12,896 nucleotides of DNA from Acidimicrobiaceae bacterium (GTDB lineage Bacteria > Actinomycetota > Acidimicrobiia > Acidimicrobiales > Palsa-688): the NCBI GenBank assembly GCA_003156795.1, contig PMHU01000133.1:260-13155 (forward strand). The letters run 5' to 3'. The notes beneath the pieces are model-generated. The model saw nothing but the letters and a program-made list of their open reading frames with translations, was not told where the DNA came from and did no database searches. A program made the position numbers and the translations under genes. Shown piece by piece: positions 1 through 7,215 of the stretch (position 1 is the first letter of the stretch; each line of letters opens with the position of its first letter).

Positions 1-22
1 GGCGCCCCCTATAGGGGGCGCC
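1..22 (-). terminator. GC-rich perfect palindrome, probable intrinsic terminator
   Basis: Positions 1-22 are a perfect palindrome. It can fold into a 9-bp stem (GGCGCCCCC paired with GGGGGCGCC) closed by a TATA loop. It lies 50 bases beyond the stop codon of the last minus-strand gene, where a terminator is expected. The window ends exactly at the palindrome, so the run of T residues that would confirm an intrinsic terminator cannot be checked. Because it is symmetrical it could equally serve a convergent gene to the left. Confidence 0.5.
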
Positions 23-34
23 ACCGCACATCAC

Positions 35-54
35 GTCGGCGCTGAGAGGCCGAC
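35..54 (-). repeat. short inverted repeat downstream of last gene
   Basis: GTCGGC (35-40) and GCCGAC (49-54) form a 6-bp stem with an 8-base loop, between the stop codon at 72 and the stronger palindrome at 1-22. No T-run follows on the minus strand, so it is not a complete terminator by itself. It may contribute to 3'-end structure of the transcript. Confidence 0.3.
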
Positions 55-71
55 AAGCTTTTACTGCTTGC

Positions 72-743
72 TCAGGTGACGGTGATCGTGGCAGCTATGA
101 ACTGACCGCCTCCGTTGGCTGTGGGAACTCCACAGGGGACCGAGATTGTGGTCGGGGACCCTCCCTCGTTGACCTGGGTATAAAGGTTGACGGTCGCGAG
201 TGCGAAGTCGCCCGAGGCGGCGTCGCCGGCGATCTCTTTGCTCGTCCCCGGAGCGCCGGCCGTGATGGGGCCGAGACTGGCGATCTTGAACTTGAGCTTG
301 GAGCTCGTATCGGTGCCACCGCTCGGGACCGGGATGTTCGTCGGGGCGATCGTTATCGTATTATTCGACGAGGCATTGTACGGCGAGGGCGTCCCGTCGG
401 TGCTGTCGATGTAGGCGTAATCTCCCGAAGCGTTCAGGTTGCCGTTATAGGACCTGAAGCCGGCCGAATATTCGGCGTAGTTCAAGGCACCGATAACCGT
501 GACGTTTGTCTTGTTGCTCGCCGTCGCTGTATGACCAGTAACTACCGAGTTGTTGTAGGTGGTCTTGGTCTTGAGAGGAAGAGTGTAAGCGGTACCGAGA
601 ACGGTGCAGCTCACGGTGCCCTTCTCTACCGTGGTCACCGTGGCCGCGTACGCAGCCCCCGGTGCAACGGCGGCAACCGTCCCACCAATCACTACAGAAG
701 CGCAGACGAGACTCCTCAGTCTGGCTCCGTTGAGGTACTTCAT
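72..743 (-). CDS. exported protein of unknown function, Thr/Asn/Ser-rich (223 aa)
   Basis: I do not recognise the family. The product has a clear Sec signal peptide: basic start (residues 1-10), hydrophobic stretch about 11-30, and an AYA motif at 31-33 with likely cleavage after A33. The mature part is about 190 residues, rich in Thr, Asn, Ser, Gly and Tyr, with alternating hydrophobic residues suggesting a beta-sandwich. It has only two cysteines, C46 and C204 near the two ends, which could form one disulfide. There is no membrane anchor or sorting signal, so it is probably secreted or loosely wall-associated. The ATG at 743 is preferred over longer in-frame starts because a strong GGGGAGGA ribosome site (748-755) precedes it and the signal peptide begins there. 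It lies 161 bases downstream of the lipoprotein gene, on the same strand, and may have its own promoter. Codon and residue use look less GC-biased than in the mce genes. Link to Mce transport is inferred from position only. Confidence 0.8.
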   Translation of the reverse strand: MKYLNGARLRSLVCASVVIGGTVAAVAPGAAYAATVTTVEKGTVSCTVLGTAYTLPLKTKTTYNNSVVTGHTATASNKTNVTVIGALNYAEYSAGFRSYNGNLNASGDYAYIDSTDGTPSPYNASSNNTITIAPTNIPVPSGGTDTSSKLKFKIASLGPITAGAPGTSKEIAGDAASGDFALATVNLYTQVNEGGSPTTISVPCGVPTANGGGQFIAATITVT

Positions 744-747
744 AAGG

Positions 748-755
748 TCCTCCCC
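748..755 (-). promoter_or_regulatory. ribosome binding site that fixes the start at 743
   Basis: The minus strand reads GGGGAGGA ending four bases before the ATG at 743-741, the strongest Shine-Dalgarno match in this part of the window. It rules out the longer open frame reaching back to 908, whose extra 55 residues have no signal-peptide character. Confidence 0.75.
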
Positions 756-795
756 GTGTGGTCGAAAGCGACCGTCGCCCCCGACATACGCCTTC

Positions 796-824
796 AGGCT
801 ACCAGAGAGTGACCATTGCCACAA
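796..824 (-). promoter_or_regulatory. candidate sigma-70-type promoter for the exported protein gene
   Basis: In the 161-base gap (744-904), the minus strand shows TTGTGG (824-819), a 17-base spacer and TAGCCT (801-796). Both are partial matches to the -35 and -10 consensus with ideal spacing. Transcription would start near 789, leaving a leader of about 45 bases. No terminator-like hairpin with a T-run is visible between the upstream stop at 905 and this site, so read-through from the mce operon is also possible. Confidence 0.35.
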
Positions 825-904
825 GCAAAACCCGGATGAACCTTTGGTGCTTAGTGCCGCCGTATTCGCGTTCACTACATGTGGTACATCGAGCGTCCGA
901 TATG

Positions 905-1831
905 TCAACTCGAGGCGTAGTAAGCGACCCCATTTCCGCTGATGCTGATGTGAGTCAGACCTGGGGGAAGCGGCTCATACCCACCTCCGGAGTTGGTCGG
1001 AAACTCCAGAAGTGAGCCGATGGCGCCGGTGACAGACGAAGGGCATTGGGCGGTCGGGGCGGGCAAGGCAATGGAGAATGGCTCGTTGGCAAAGTCGACC
1101 GTGAAGGACGACAGCGGCCCGTAGATCGAGCCTCTCACCGGTACTGTCACCCCGAGGACGCAGTCGGCACCGAGCAGGCTGGCCGACGCAGAGGCCGAGA
1201 TGCTCAGGGGGTTGCAGGGTGCTGAACGGCCCGGCGGGATATAGCACGGCGCCTCGAGCGGCCCAGGAGCCGCCGCTCCTGCGCACACGACGGCCGATAT
1301 GGGCGCCGGGTTAACCTGGGTGTGCATGACGGTGATCGTGATCCCCGGGACATAGGGTGGATTTCCGCCTGGGCGAGGTAAGGTCAGTTCGACGGAAGCA
1401 GCCGGTTGAAGGTTGAACGTCTCCCCGTCGGCCGGGATGTTGAGTTCCACCCCGGCCGCGGTGCCGGCGGGGCACACAGGCGGGCCGGGCGCATCGATGA
1501 CGACGCCCTTACCGCAGAGCGTTCCCGTGATGTCAGCGGCGACCATCTGCCCGCCGGTCGGTGCGTCGATGGACAAGACGCCCGAGAAGGTTGCGTAGGC
1601 CCCGAGCTGGACCTGCACGCCACTGGAGGCCGGGATGCAGTCGGCTGGAAGTTGGGGGGGCGGAACGAGCGTGGGCAGGGCGCCGAACAGTGAGGTAAGC
1701 ATCGCCTTCTGGTCCGACGCGCCACTCGAGTGGGCGACCGAGGCACCCCGCCCCAGGCTCCCGCAGCCGGCTAGCGACGTCGTTACCAACACGACGGCGA
1801 CCGCGAGCCGTCGTCGAGCGGGCCTAGCCAC
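905..1831 (-). CDS. Cys-rich lipoprotein of unknown function, last gene of the contiguous mce unit (308 aa)
   Basis: The N-terminus is a textbook lipoprotein signal: arginine-rich start (residues 1-8), hydrophobic segment 9-19, and lipobox L20-A21-G22-C23. The mature protein should be lipidated at C23 and anchored on the outer face of the membrane. The rest is rich in Pro, Gly, Ala, Ser and Val with beta-strand-like alternation and no further membrane segment. Eight additional cysteines (C65, C106, C120, C183, C196, C206, C224, C263) would allow four disulfides. I do not recognise a named domain. A GTLCG stretch (103-107) resembles GTVCG in the neighbouring exported protein, too short to prove kinship. 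The GTG start at 1831 overlaps the end of the preceding gene by 8 bases; a longer in-frame open frame back to 2032 only reads through that gene in another phase. The overlap implies translational coupling, so it probably works with the Mce complex. Partner or lipid-chaperone roles are guesses. Confidence 0.8.
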   Translation of the reverse strand: MARPARRRLAVAVVLVTTSLAGCGSLGRGASVAHSSGASDQKAMLTSLFGALPTLVPPPQLPADCIPASSGVQVQLGAYATFSGVLSIDAPTGGQMVAADITGTLCGKGVVIDAPGPPVCPAGTAAGVELNIPADGETFNLQPAASVELTLPRPGGNPPYVPGITITVMHTQVNPAPISAVVCAGAAAPGPLEAPCYIPPGRSAPCNPLSISASASASLLGADCVLGVTVPVRGSIYGPLSSFTVDFANEPFSIALPAPTAQCPSSVTGAIGSLLEFPTNSGGGYEPLPPGLTHISISGNGVAYYASS

Positions 1832-3785
1832 GTCGCACCCCGGACTCGGGGCTGGGGTTGTAGTTCGGCAGATCGATGCTCGAGACGATGACCTCCGCCG
1901 ACAGCTGCACTTCTCCGGGTGGGCCGCAGAAGATATTCGGGTTCGGCTGGTTGAGGCAGGAAGTCGGCGAGGCAATGACGCCGGCCGGAGTATCGCCGTT
2001 GTAGTAGCAGATAGATTCACCTCTCGCCGCACATGCCGCAGAATGTGGCGGGGTGACCCCGCCCGCGATCAGGTCGAAGAGCCCATCCCAGGGGATGCAC
2101 GCGGGAGTGGGATCTTGAGCGTTCGCTTTATCGGTGACCGTCAGCCCGAAGTCGTTGGCGACCACGACTCCCTCGGCACCGACGAGAGGCCCCACGAGGC
2201 CCTGACCCGCCATTGTCCACACCGGGAGGTTTCTGTCCGCCCCCGTCACCTGCTGGGGTACGACGGTCGATCGCCCGGTCGTGACGTTGACCGATACGGC
2301 CTGATTGCAGTTGATCGCGGGATTCACGACGGTGAAGACGGCGCTGGTGGCGGCCACACCCCTGGCCGAGAGCGCATTGGCCGGCTGGCAGTAGTTCGGT
2401 GGGTCAAGGTCGGTTGCCCCGCAGATCCCGTCCGGGCTAGTGACCAGGTCCGCCGGGCAGTCGGCACCGGAGGTGCCGGGAGCACAGGGGATCTCTACCG
2501 ACAGAGCGAACCCGTGGAGCCCCTCGGGGCGTGCATAGATACCTCCCGCGCCAGGCACCCCTAGCAGCGCCAGTACCGAAGGAAACTGGTCGGAGCCGCT
2601 GACAGAGTCGGGCCCGGGGCAAGGCATGTTGATCAACACACAGGTTGTAATAGTGTCGGCGCTGTCGTTGGTGACCGTGAACGTGGTGGTGAACACCGAC
2701 CCTACGCTCACGGCCGGACCGGGAGCGCTCGACGCCGGCGTGCCGTTTATCTCGATGTTGCCGATCGTCATATGCGGCCCCGAGGAACCGGGTTCGCCGC
2801 TTGCCGTGTAGTACACCAGTGCGAACCCGGTCACTGGACCGGACGGCGTCTCACCCCTGAAGTTGAGCGCCATGTTCTGGGCTTGGGGCAGACCAGCGAC
2901 GACCCCGTATGTGAAGGTCGCCGACTGCCCGGCCAGCAGAGTGCCATTCGATCCCGGCCCGGTGGTCGGAGCCTCGACGAAACCCGACGGCTCCTCACCC
3001 TGAATGTTGGTAACCGTGACGCCGCTGTTGTTCGTCAGCTTGACCGAGCCGGTATATGCTTCCGGAGCGCCCTGGATTGACGGCCCCGGAGGTGTCGCGG
3101 CGGGTTTGTTGACGCCGGCCTTGTCGATCACTATGTTCGACACGGACAACTTTTGGGAACTCCCCGTGTGGTAGTAGGCCACGCTGTCGGTACTGGACGA
3201 CAGATTCCCAGCTCCAAAGAATGCGCCGACGTTGAACGCCACCTCGTTGGCGCCGGGATCCCCAAGTCCCTCGAAGCTGAAATCAGCGGTCGTGCCGGCT
3301 GCGATCGAGCCGGGGCCTGTCATGGCGCCGTATGTAGCGACCTGGATGTCGCTCGGAGTCGCCGAGAGATTCAGGCTCGGGATCTGAATGAGCCCGCACA
3401 CGGTTCCACTAATGGGGCCTACGTGGAGCCCCCACGGGGCGTATATGTACCCTGGAGTGGAAGGGTTCGGGGTTTCGATGTAGCCGGCGTTGATGTTGGC
3501 ATCGAGCAGGTCGGCCGTGAACGCCACCCCGTAACCGGTCTTCGAGGTCGGGCTCGAGGGGTAGGTGCTCGTGGGACAGTTCGGGGCGGTCGCGGGCCGG
3601 ACCGAACTCACCGTTCGAGCGGTCGCCACTTTCAACGTCGTCGACTTCGGCGCCGCCGGGGCGGCGCTGGAAGCCGACACGGTTGTGACGCCTAGGCCTG
3701 CCGCCACGAGCGCACCGGCCGCGACGCGCCAACGCAGGCGGCCGCGACGGCGAATGGGTCGGGGAGAGCCGCTAGTCGTGGTCAC
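1824..3785 (-). CDS. large exported Cys-rich beta-sandwich-like protein directly after mceF (653 aa)
   Basis: No named family is recognised. Residues 1-20 are strongly basic, followed by a hydrophobic segment (about 21-38) and small residues around 39-46 (ASSAAPAAP) where signal peptidase could cut. The mature protein is about 600 residues, rich in Gly, Pro, Thr, Ser, Ala and Val. Two similar stretches (about 201-260 and 321-381) share an aromatic YY motif, a xxIxI strand, a PGP turn and an LTNNSGVTVT / VTNDSADTIT strand, as in tandem Ig-like modules. Fourteen cysteines (first C70 and C130, then twelve between C382 and C620) are even in number and probably paired. There is no C-terminal membrane anchor or LPxTG signal. 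The GTG start at 3785 is three bases from the mceF stop, with GGAGG at 3796-3800 inside the mceF end. The gene is therefore part of the mce transcript, and an extracytoplasmic role with the Mce conduit is inferred. Confidence 0.85.
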   Translation of the reverse strand: MTTTSGSPRPIRRRGRLRWRVAAGALVAAGLGVTTVSASSAAPAAPKSTTLKVATARTVSSVRPATAPNCPTSTYPSSPTSKTGYGVAFTADLLDANINAGYIETPNPSTPGYIYAPWGLHVGPISGTVCGLIQIPSLNLSATPSDIQVATYGAMTGPGSIAAGTTADFSFEGLGDPGANEVAFNVGAFFGAGNLSSSTDSVAYYHTGSSQKLSVSNIVIDKAGVNKPAATPPGPSIQGAPEAYTGSVKLTNNSGVTVTNIQGEEPSGFVEAPTTGPGSNGTLLAGQSATFTYGVVAGLPQAQNMALNFRGETPSGPVTGFALVYYTASGEPGSSGPHMTIGNIEINGTPASSAPGPAVSVGSVFTTTFTVTNDSADTITTCVLINMPCPGPDSVSGSDQFPSVLALLGVPGAGGIYARPEGLHGFALSVEIPCAPGTSGADCPADLVTSPDGICGATDLDPPNYCQPANALSARGVAATSAVFTVVNPAINCNQAVSVNVTTGRSTVVPQQVTGADRNLPVWTMAGQGLVGPLVGAEGVVVANDFGLTVTDKANAQDPTPACIPWDGLFDLIAGGVTPPHSAACAARGESICYYNGDTPAGVIASPTSCLNQPNPNIFCGPPGEVQLSAEVIVSSIDLPNYNPSPESGVRRG

Positions 3786-3788
3786 TTC

Positions 3789-4886
3789 TCAGAAGCCTCC
3801 GGGGGAATTGTAGGACCCGCGCTGGAGAAGGTTGGGAGCCCTCGTCCCGCAGAAATTGTCGAGCGGCGCTGACGCCACGGGCTGGGTGGGGCCCGGCATC
3901 TCCGCTCCGGGGATGTAGGAGCACACGGGACCGCCGAAGTTGAAGCCGATCTCGCCGCTGATCGCCGTCTGTCCGTTGCTGCCGGTCGTCGCCGTCGACG
4001 CCAGGTCGCCGGCTACGACCGGCAGGAACTGGAACAGCGCCTGGACGGCCGGCTGGTACTTGTCGGAAGCCGCCGAGTCGGTGCTGAGGCTCTGAATGGC
4101 ACCCGCCGTCGCCGCTTCGTAGGAGGCGAAGAACGGATCACCGGCGTTGGATACTGCGGCCCCGTTGTTGATGAGCCCTTGAAGCGACTGGTCGGAGTCC
4201 TTCAACTCTCCGGTGAGCTCCGCTAGGCCCGTGGAGAACGTCTGCAGGTCCCCGTCGGTCGCCTGGAGCGTCGTCAGGTCTTTGTCGCCGTCCACGATCA
4301 GGTTCACCGTCTCCGGCTGGGCCGCCACCAGGGCCTCGAAGAGCTGCTGTCCGGTCACCACGATGTTGTGGAGACTCGGGCCGGTGCCGACGAAGGCGGT
4401 GAAGATGAAGTTCTCGACGGTCTGCAGGTCTTGCTGGTTGACGCTGTCGAGGAAGCTTCCGACGTCGATGAGCGTGGTTCCGATCGGTGTGGGCAGGACG
4501 ACCCGGCTGGCGGGGATCACCGTGCCCGCCTTCAGGTACGGGCCTCCGGCGCCGGTCGGCTGGAAGTCTAGGTACTGCTCCCCTAGCGCCGAGAGCTCCT
4601 TCACTTTGGCGAGGCCGCTGTTGGGAATCTTGGCTCCGGGATTGATCGCGACCTTGACCACGACGCCCGTCGCGTTGGGGGTGAGCGAGGTGACGTTGCC
4701 GACGTCGACGCCCCTGTAGGTCACGTCCGCGCCTTGGTAGAGCCCGCCCCCTTCCGGCATGAGCGCGGTGACGGTGAAGCGCTGGGCGCCGATGCGGTAG
4801 CGCAGCACGTCCACGCCGATGTAGTAGACGCCCACGACGATGACCAGGGCGAGGGCAATCATGCGGGGCAGGAGGCGGGTGCTCAC
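3789..4886 (-). CDS. mceF: MceF, sixth MCE-domain subunit of the Mce lipid transporter (365 aa)
   Basis: Mce proteins assemble as a hetero-hexamer whose MCE domains form a ring on the outer side of the membrane, with helical tails forming a hydrophobic tunnel. This subunit shows one N-terminal membrane segment (about residues 8-27), then an MCE domain at about 36-110. The domain contains GLYQGADVTYRGVDVGNV (48-65), with the Gly-x-x-Val-x-x-x-Gly-x-x-Val-Gly pattern of the family, and ends in LGEQYLDFQP (101-110). A long Gln/Leu/Ser-rich helical region (about 140-300) follows. The C-terminal tail carries C322 and C346, a possible disulfide. It is the sixth MCE gene in order, hence MceF; there is no lipobox. 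The GTG start overlaps the mceE stop as GTGA, and the ribosome site is weak, so translation is probably coupled. Unlike mycobacterial loci, the next gene is not a Mas-type protein but a large exported protein. Confidence 0.93.
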   Translation of the reverse strand: MSTRLLPRMIALALVIVVGVYYIGVDVLRYRIGAQRFTVTALMPEGGGLYQGADVTYRGVDVGNVTSLTPNATGVVVKVAINPGAKIPNSGLAKVKELSALGEQYLDFQPTGAGGPYLKAGTVIPASRVVLPTPIGTTLIDVGSFLDSVNQQDLQTVENFIFTAFVGTGPSLHNIVVTGQQLFEALVAAQPETVNLIVDGDKDLTTLQATDGDLQTFSTGLAELTGELKDSDQSLQGLINNGAAVSNAGDPFFASYEAATAGAIQSLSTDSAASDKYQPAVQALFQFLPVVAGDLASTATTGSNGQTAISGEIGFNFGGPVCSYIPGAEMPGPTQPVASAPLDNFCGTRAPNLLQRGSYNSPGGF

Positions 4887-5980
4887 AGCGCGCCGTTCCC
4901 GAGGAGTTCACTCACGGCCGCGGCGTCGGAGGCGCTCGGGGCGTCGGCCGCCGGGCCGGCGGGCTCGCAAGAGCTTGGTGTGCAGTCACCCGAGGGAAGG
5001 ATGACATTGGCGACCACGCTGGCCTGGAGGTAGTCGCCGGGGATGATCCGCGGCGTGTCCTCCTCGAACCTGGAGAGGGTCGTGAGGTCGGGGTCGAGCT
5101 GCTGCGACACGCCGTTGAGCTCGTTGACAACCGGCAGCAGATCCTCCAGGTCGCTGACAGAGTTGGTCGTCGACTGCTGGGCGATCTTCGTCCCCGCCGC
5201 GCCGAGGCCGGACAGGGACGAGATGAGCTGGTCGAAGCTCGAGTTCTCGCTTGCGAGGATCCCGATGGCGGGTGCGATCGACGCGATGCCGTTGCTGATG
5301 GTGGTGGCCCCGCTGCCATTGTTGCCGTTGAGGGTCTGAGTTAGGTGCTCGATGGCAACGAGCGCGTTGTCCACCGGGACGTGGCCGTTGGAAAGCGTCG
5401 TCACCGCGGTGTTGATGGTGGACAGGAGTTGGTGGATCTGCGGTTGGTTTCCGCTGAAGGTGTTGTTGAGCTCGTGGATGATGACCTCGAGCTGGTTGAT
5501 GCCGCCCCCGTTGAGGAGCAGCGACAAGGCCCCGAAGGTGTCCTCCACGCTCGGTGCGGTGCTCGTTTCGTCCTCGGAGATCACCGAATGGGCCGGCAGC
5601 ACGGCGGCCGTCGACGCTTGGGGGGGCGCGGTGAGCAGGACGTACTCGTCGCCCAGAGGGTTGTCGAATCGCACCTGAGCGACGGTGCCCTGCACGACGG
5701 TGACGTTCTTCTTGATGTCGAGGGTGACGTCCGCCACGAAGTCGTGGGTGGAGATCGACCCGACCTGGCCGATCACCTGGGCGCCGGTGCGCACCTCGGC
5801 GTTGATGGGCAGATTCAGCACGTTGGAGAACTGAGCCTCGATCGGGTAAGTGGCACCCTTCACGTTGCTCAGCTTCGGCAGCGTCTGCAGGCTGATCCCA
5901 CAGCCCCCCAAACCCACCGCGAGCAAAGCGCTGGCTGCCGCCATCAGTAACGGACGGCGGCCCGGCGTCGCCCGCTTCAC
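4883..5980 (-). CDS. mceE: MceE, lipoprotein MCE-domain subunit (365 aa)
   Basis: MceE is the subunit that in actinobacteria (LprK-like) carries a lipoprotein signal in place of a plain membrane anchor. Here residues 1-10 are basic, 11-23 hydrophobic, and the lipobox is L24-G25-G26-C27. The MCE domain spans about 42-118, including GAQVIGQVGSI (66-76) and NPLGDEYVLLTAPP (107-120). It is followed by a predominantly helical region to about 310 and a tail with C333 and C338 (DCTPSSC). The GTG at 5980 is chosen because it overlaps the mceD stop as GTGA, has GGAGG at 5987-5991 six bases upstream, and begins the signal peptide. The in-frame open frame continues to 6232, but the added residues are Arg/Pro-rich and read through mceD. 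Length is usual for the family. Confidence 0.93.
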   Translation of the reverse strand: MKRATPGRRPLLMAAASALLAVGLGGCGISLQTLPKLSNVKGATYPIEAQFSNVLNLPINAEVRTGAQVIGQVGSISTHDFVADVTLDIKKNVTVVQGTVAQVRFDNPLGDEYVLLTAPPQASTAAVLPAHSVISEDETSTAPSVEDTFGALSLLLNGGGINQLEVIIHELNNTFSGNQPQIHQLLSTINTAVTTLSNGHVPVDNALVAIEHLTQTLNGNNGSGATTISNGIASIAPAIGILASENSSFDQLISSLSGLGAAGTKIAQQSTTNSVSDLEDLLPVVNELNGVSQQLDPDLTTLSRFEEDTPRIIPGDYLQASVVANVILPSGDCTPSSCEPAGPAADAPSASDAAAVSELLGNGAL

Positions 5981-7215
5981 TCCTGGCCTCCGACGAGCGC
6001 GCTGAGTGAGAGGTTGGGGCCGATCGTCGCCCCCGGAGGGCTCGGGAGTGCAATGAGCAGTCCACCGACACCGCAACCGAGGTCGATGGCCTTTATCGGA
6101 TCCTGGGACGGGTCCAGCGCGAGGATCCCGACCCGGAGCAGGGCGTTGCCGCAAACGTCCTGATTGAACCCGTCCGAGTCGGTCGTCGGGTTCGCCGTGC
6201 ACCCTCTCGACCCGGGCGTCCCTGGACTGCAACCGGCCGACGGGTCGTTCTCAGTGTTCAGCAGCGGGTCGTAGCGGGCCTTTAGGGCGTGGTTGACGGG
6301 ATCGTACGCGTTCTCGACGTTCTGCAGTGCGACGGGCAGCACGCCGAAGACCTGTTCGAGCTGGGCTTGCTTCTGGGCCACCGCTCCGGCGAACTGCGAG
6401 AGGTTGGCGAGACTGCCCCCAAGAGCGGAGCCGTTGCTGCGGATGAACCCTGCCAGCGCGCCCAGCGCCTGCTGAAGGTTCGCCAGGGCGGGCCCGAGGA
6501 GGCTGTCGTCTGAGGCCAGTTCGGTGCTGACGGCGGCCAGCTCGCTGGCGAAGGACTGATACTGCCCGCTGTACTGCGACGCCACTGCGCTCAGGTGACC
6601 GAGGCCGTCGAAGAGGTTTGTGAGGTCCGGACCCTGCGACGAGAGCGCGCCGAACCCCTTACCGAGGTTGGTGATAGTGGAGTTGAGCGCGGCCCCGTTG
6701 TTGCCGAACGCCCGGGCCGCGGCGGCGATGAGACCTTGGAGCGCGCCGTGGGCGTTGGCGCCGTTGGGGCCGAGAGCGACAGCCAGCTGGTTGAGGCTGT
6801 CGATGATCTCGTCCACCGATATGGGTACGAACGTGCGAGAGGCCGGGATGAGACCCCCGTTCGGCATGGTCGGACCGCCGGTGTAGGGCGGGTCGAGCTG
6901 CACGAACCGGTCGTTGACCACGTTGGGGGCCATGATCTCCGCCGTGGCGTCCGCCGGCACCTTCTGCGAAGCCGGGATCTCCATCTGTACCGTCACGTAG
7001 GTGCCTCGGGCGGTGATCTTGGTGATCTGCCCGACGGGCATTCCCAGGATCCTCACGGCGTTGCCGACGTAGAGGCCGGGGGTGGTGAGGAAATTGGCGG
7101 TGATCTTGGTCTCGCGACCGCCGCCCGAGACGAGCGCGTAGATGCCGCCACTGAGCAGGCCGACCACCACGACTGCGACGACCACGACGAGCGAGCGCGG
7201 GGACAGCCGGCTCAC
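5977..7215 (-). CDS. mceD: MceD, MCE-domain subunit (412 aa)
   Basis: Fourth MCE subunit of the hexameric conduit. A membrane segment rich in Val (about 9-29) leads into an MCE domain at about 37-113, with GLYVGNAVRILGMPVGQI (47-64) as the hallmark loop and strand and NDRFVQLDPP (101-110) at the end. The helical tail region (about 132-310) is followed by an extended C-terminus with four cysteines, C329, C339, C355 and C381, the most of any Mce subunit here, plus a Gly/Pro-rich finish. Two GTG codons are possible, at 7224 and 7215. The latter gives the GTGA overlap with the mceC stop seen at several other junctions and has a weak GGGGTG site at better spacing, so I take 7215; the longer choice adds only three residues. 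Confidence 0.92.
   Translation of the reverse strand: MSRLSPRSLVVVVAVVVVGLLSGGIYALVSGGGRETKITANFLTTPGLYVGNAVRILGMPVGQITKITARGTYVTVQMEIPASQKVPADATAEIMAPNVVNDRFVQLDPPYTGGPTMPNGGLIPASRTFVPISVDEIIDSLNQLAVALGPNGANAHGALQGLIAAAARAFGNNGAALNSTITNLGKGFGALSSQGPDLTNLFDGLGHLSAVASQYSGQYQSFASELAAVSTELASDDSLLGPALANLQQALGALAGFIRSNGSALGGSLANLSQFAGAVAQKQAQLEQVFGVLPVALQNVENAYDPVNHALKARYDPLLNTENDPSAGCSPGTPGSRGCTANPTTDSDGFNQDVCGNALLRVGILALDPSQDPIKAIDLGCGVGGLLIALPSPPGATIGPNLSLSALVGGQE
5987..5991 (-). promoter_or_regulatory. ribosome binding site for mceE
   Basis: GGAGG on the minus strand, six bases before the GTG at 5980-5978 and inside the end of mceD. It supports the short mceE start over the open frame reaching to 6232. 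Confidence 0.65.

Noticed and set aside
1635..2564. Plus-strand open frame (309 codons) opposite the lipoprotein and 653-aa genes
   Set aside because: Arg/Gly/Asp-rich, no signal or domain, and it spans two minus-strand genes with convincing signal peptides.
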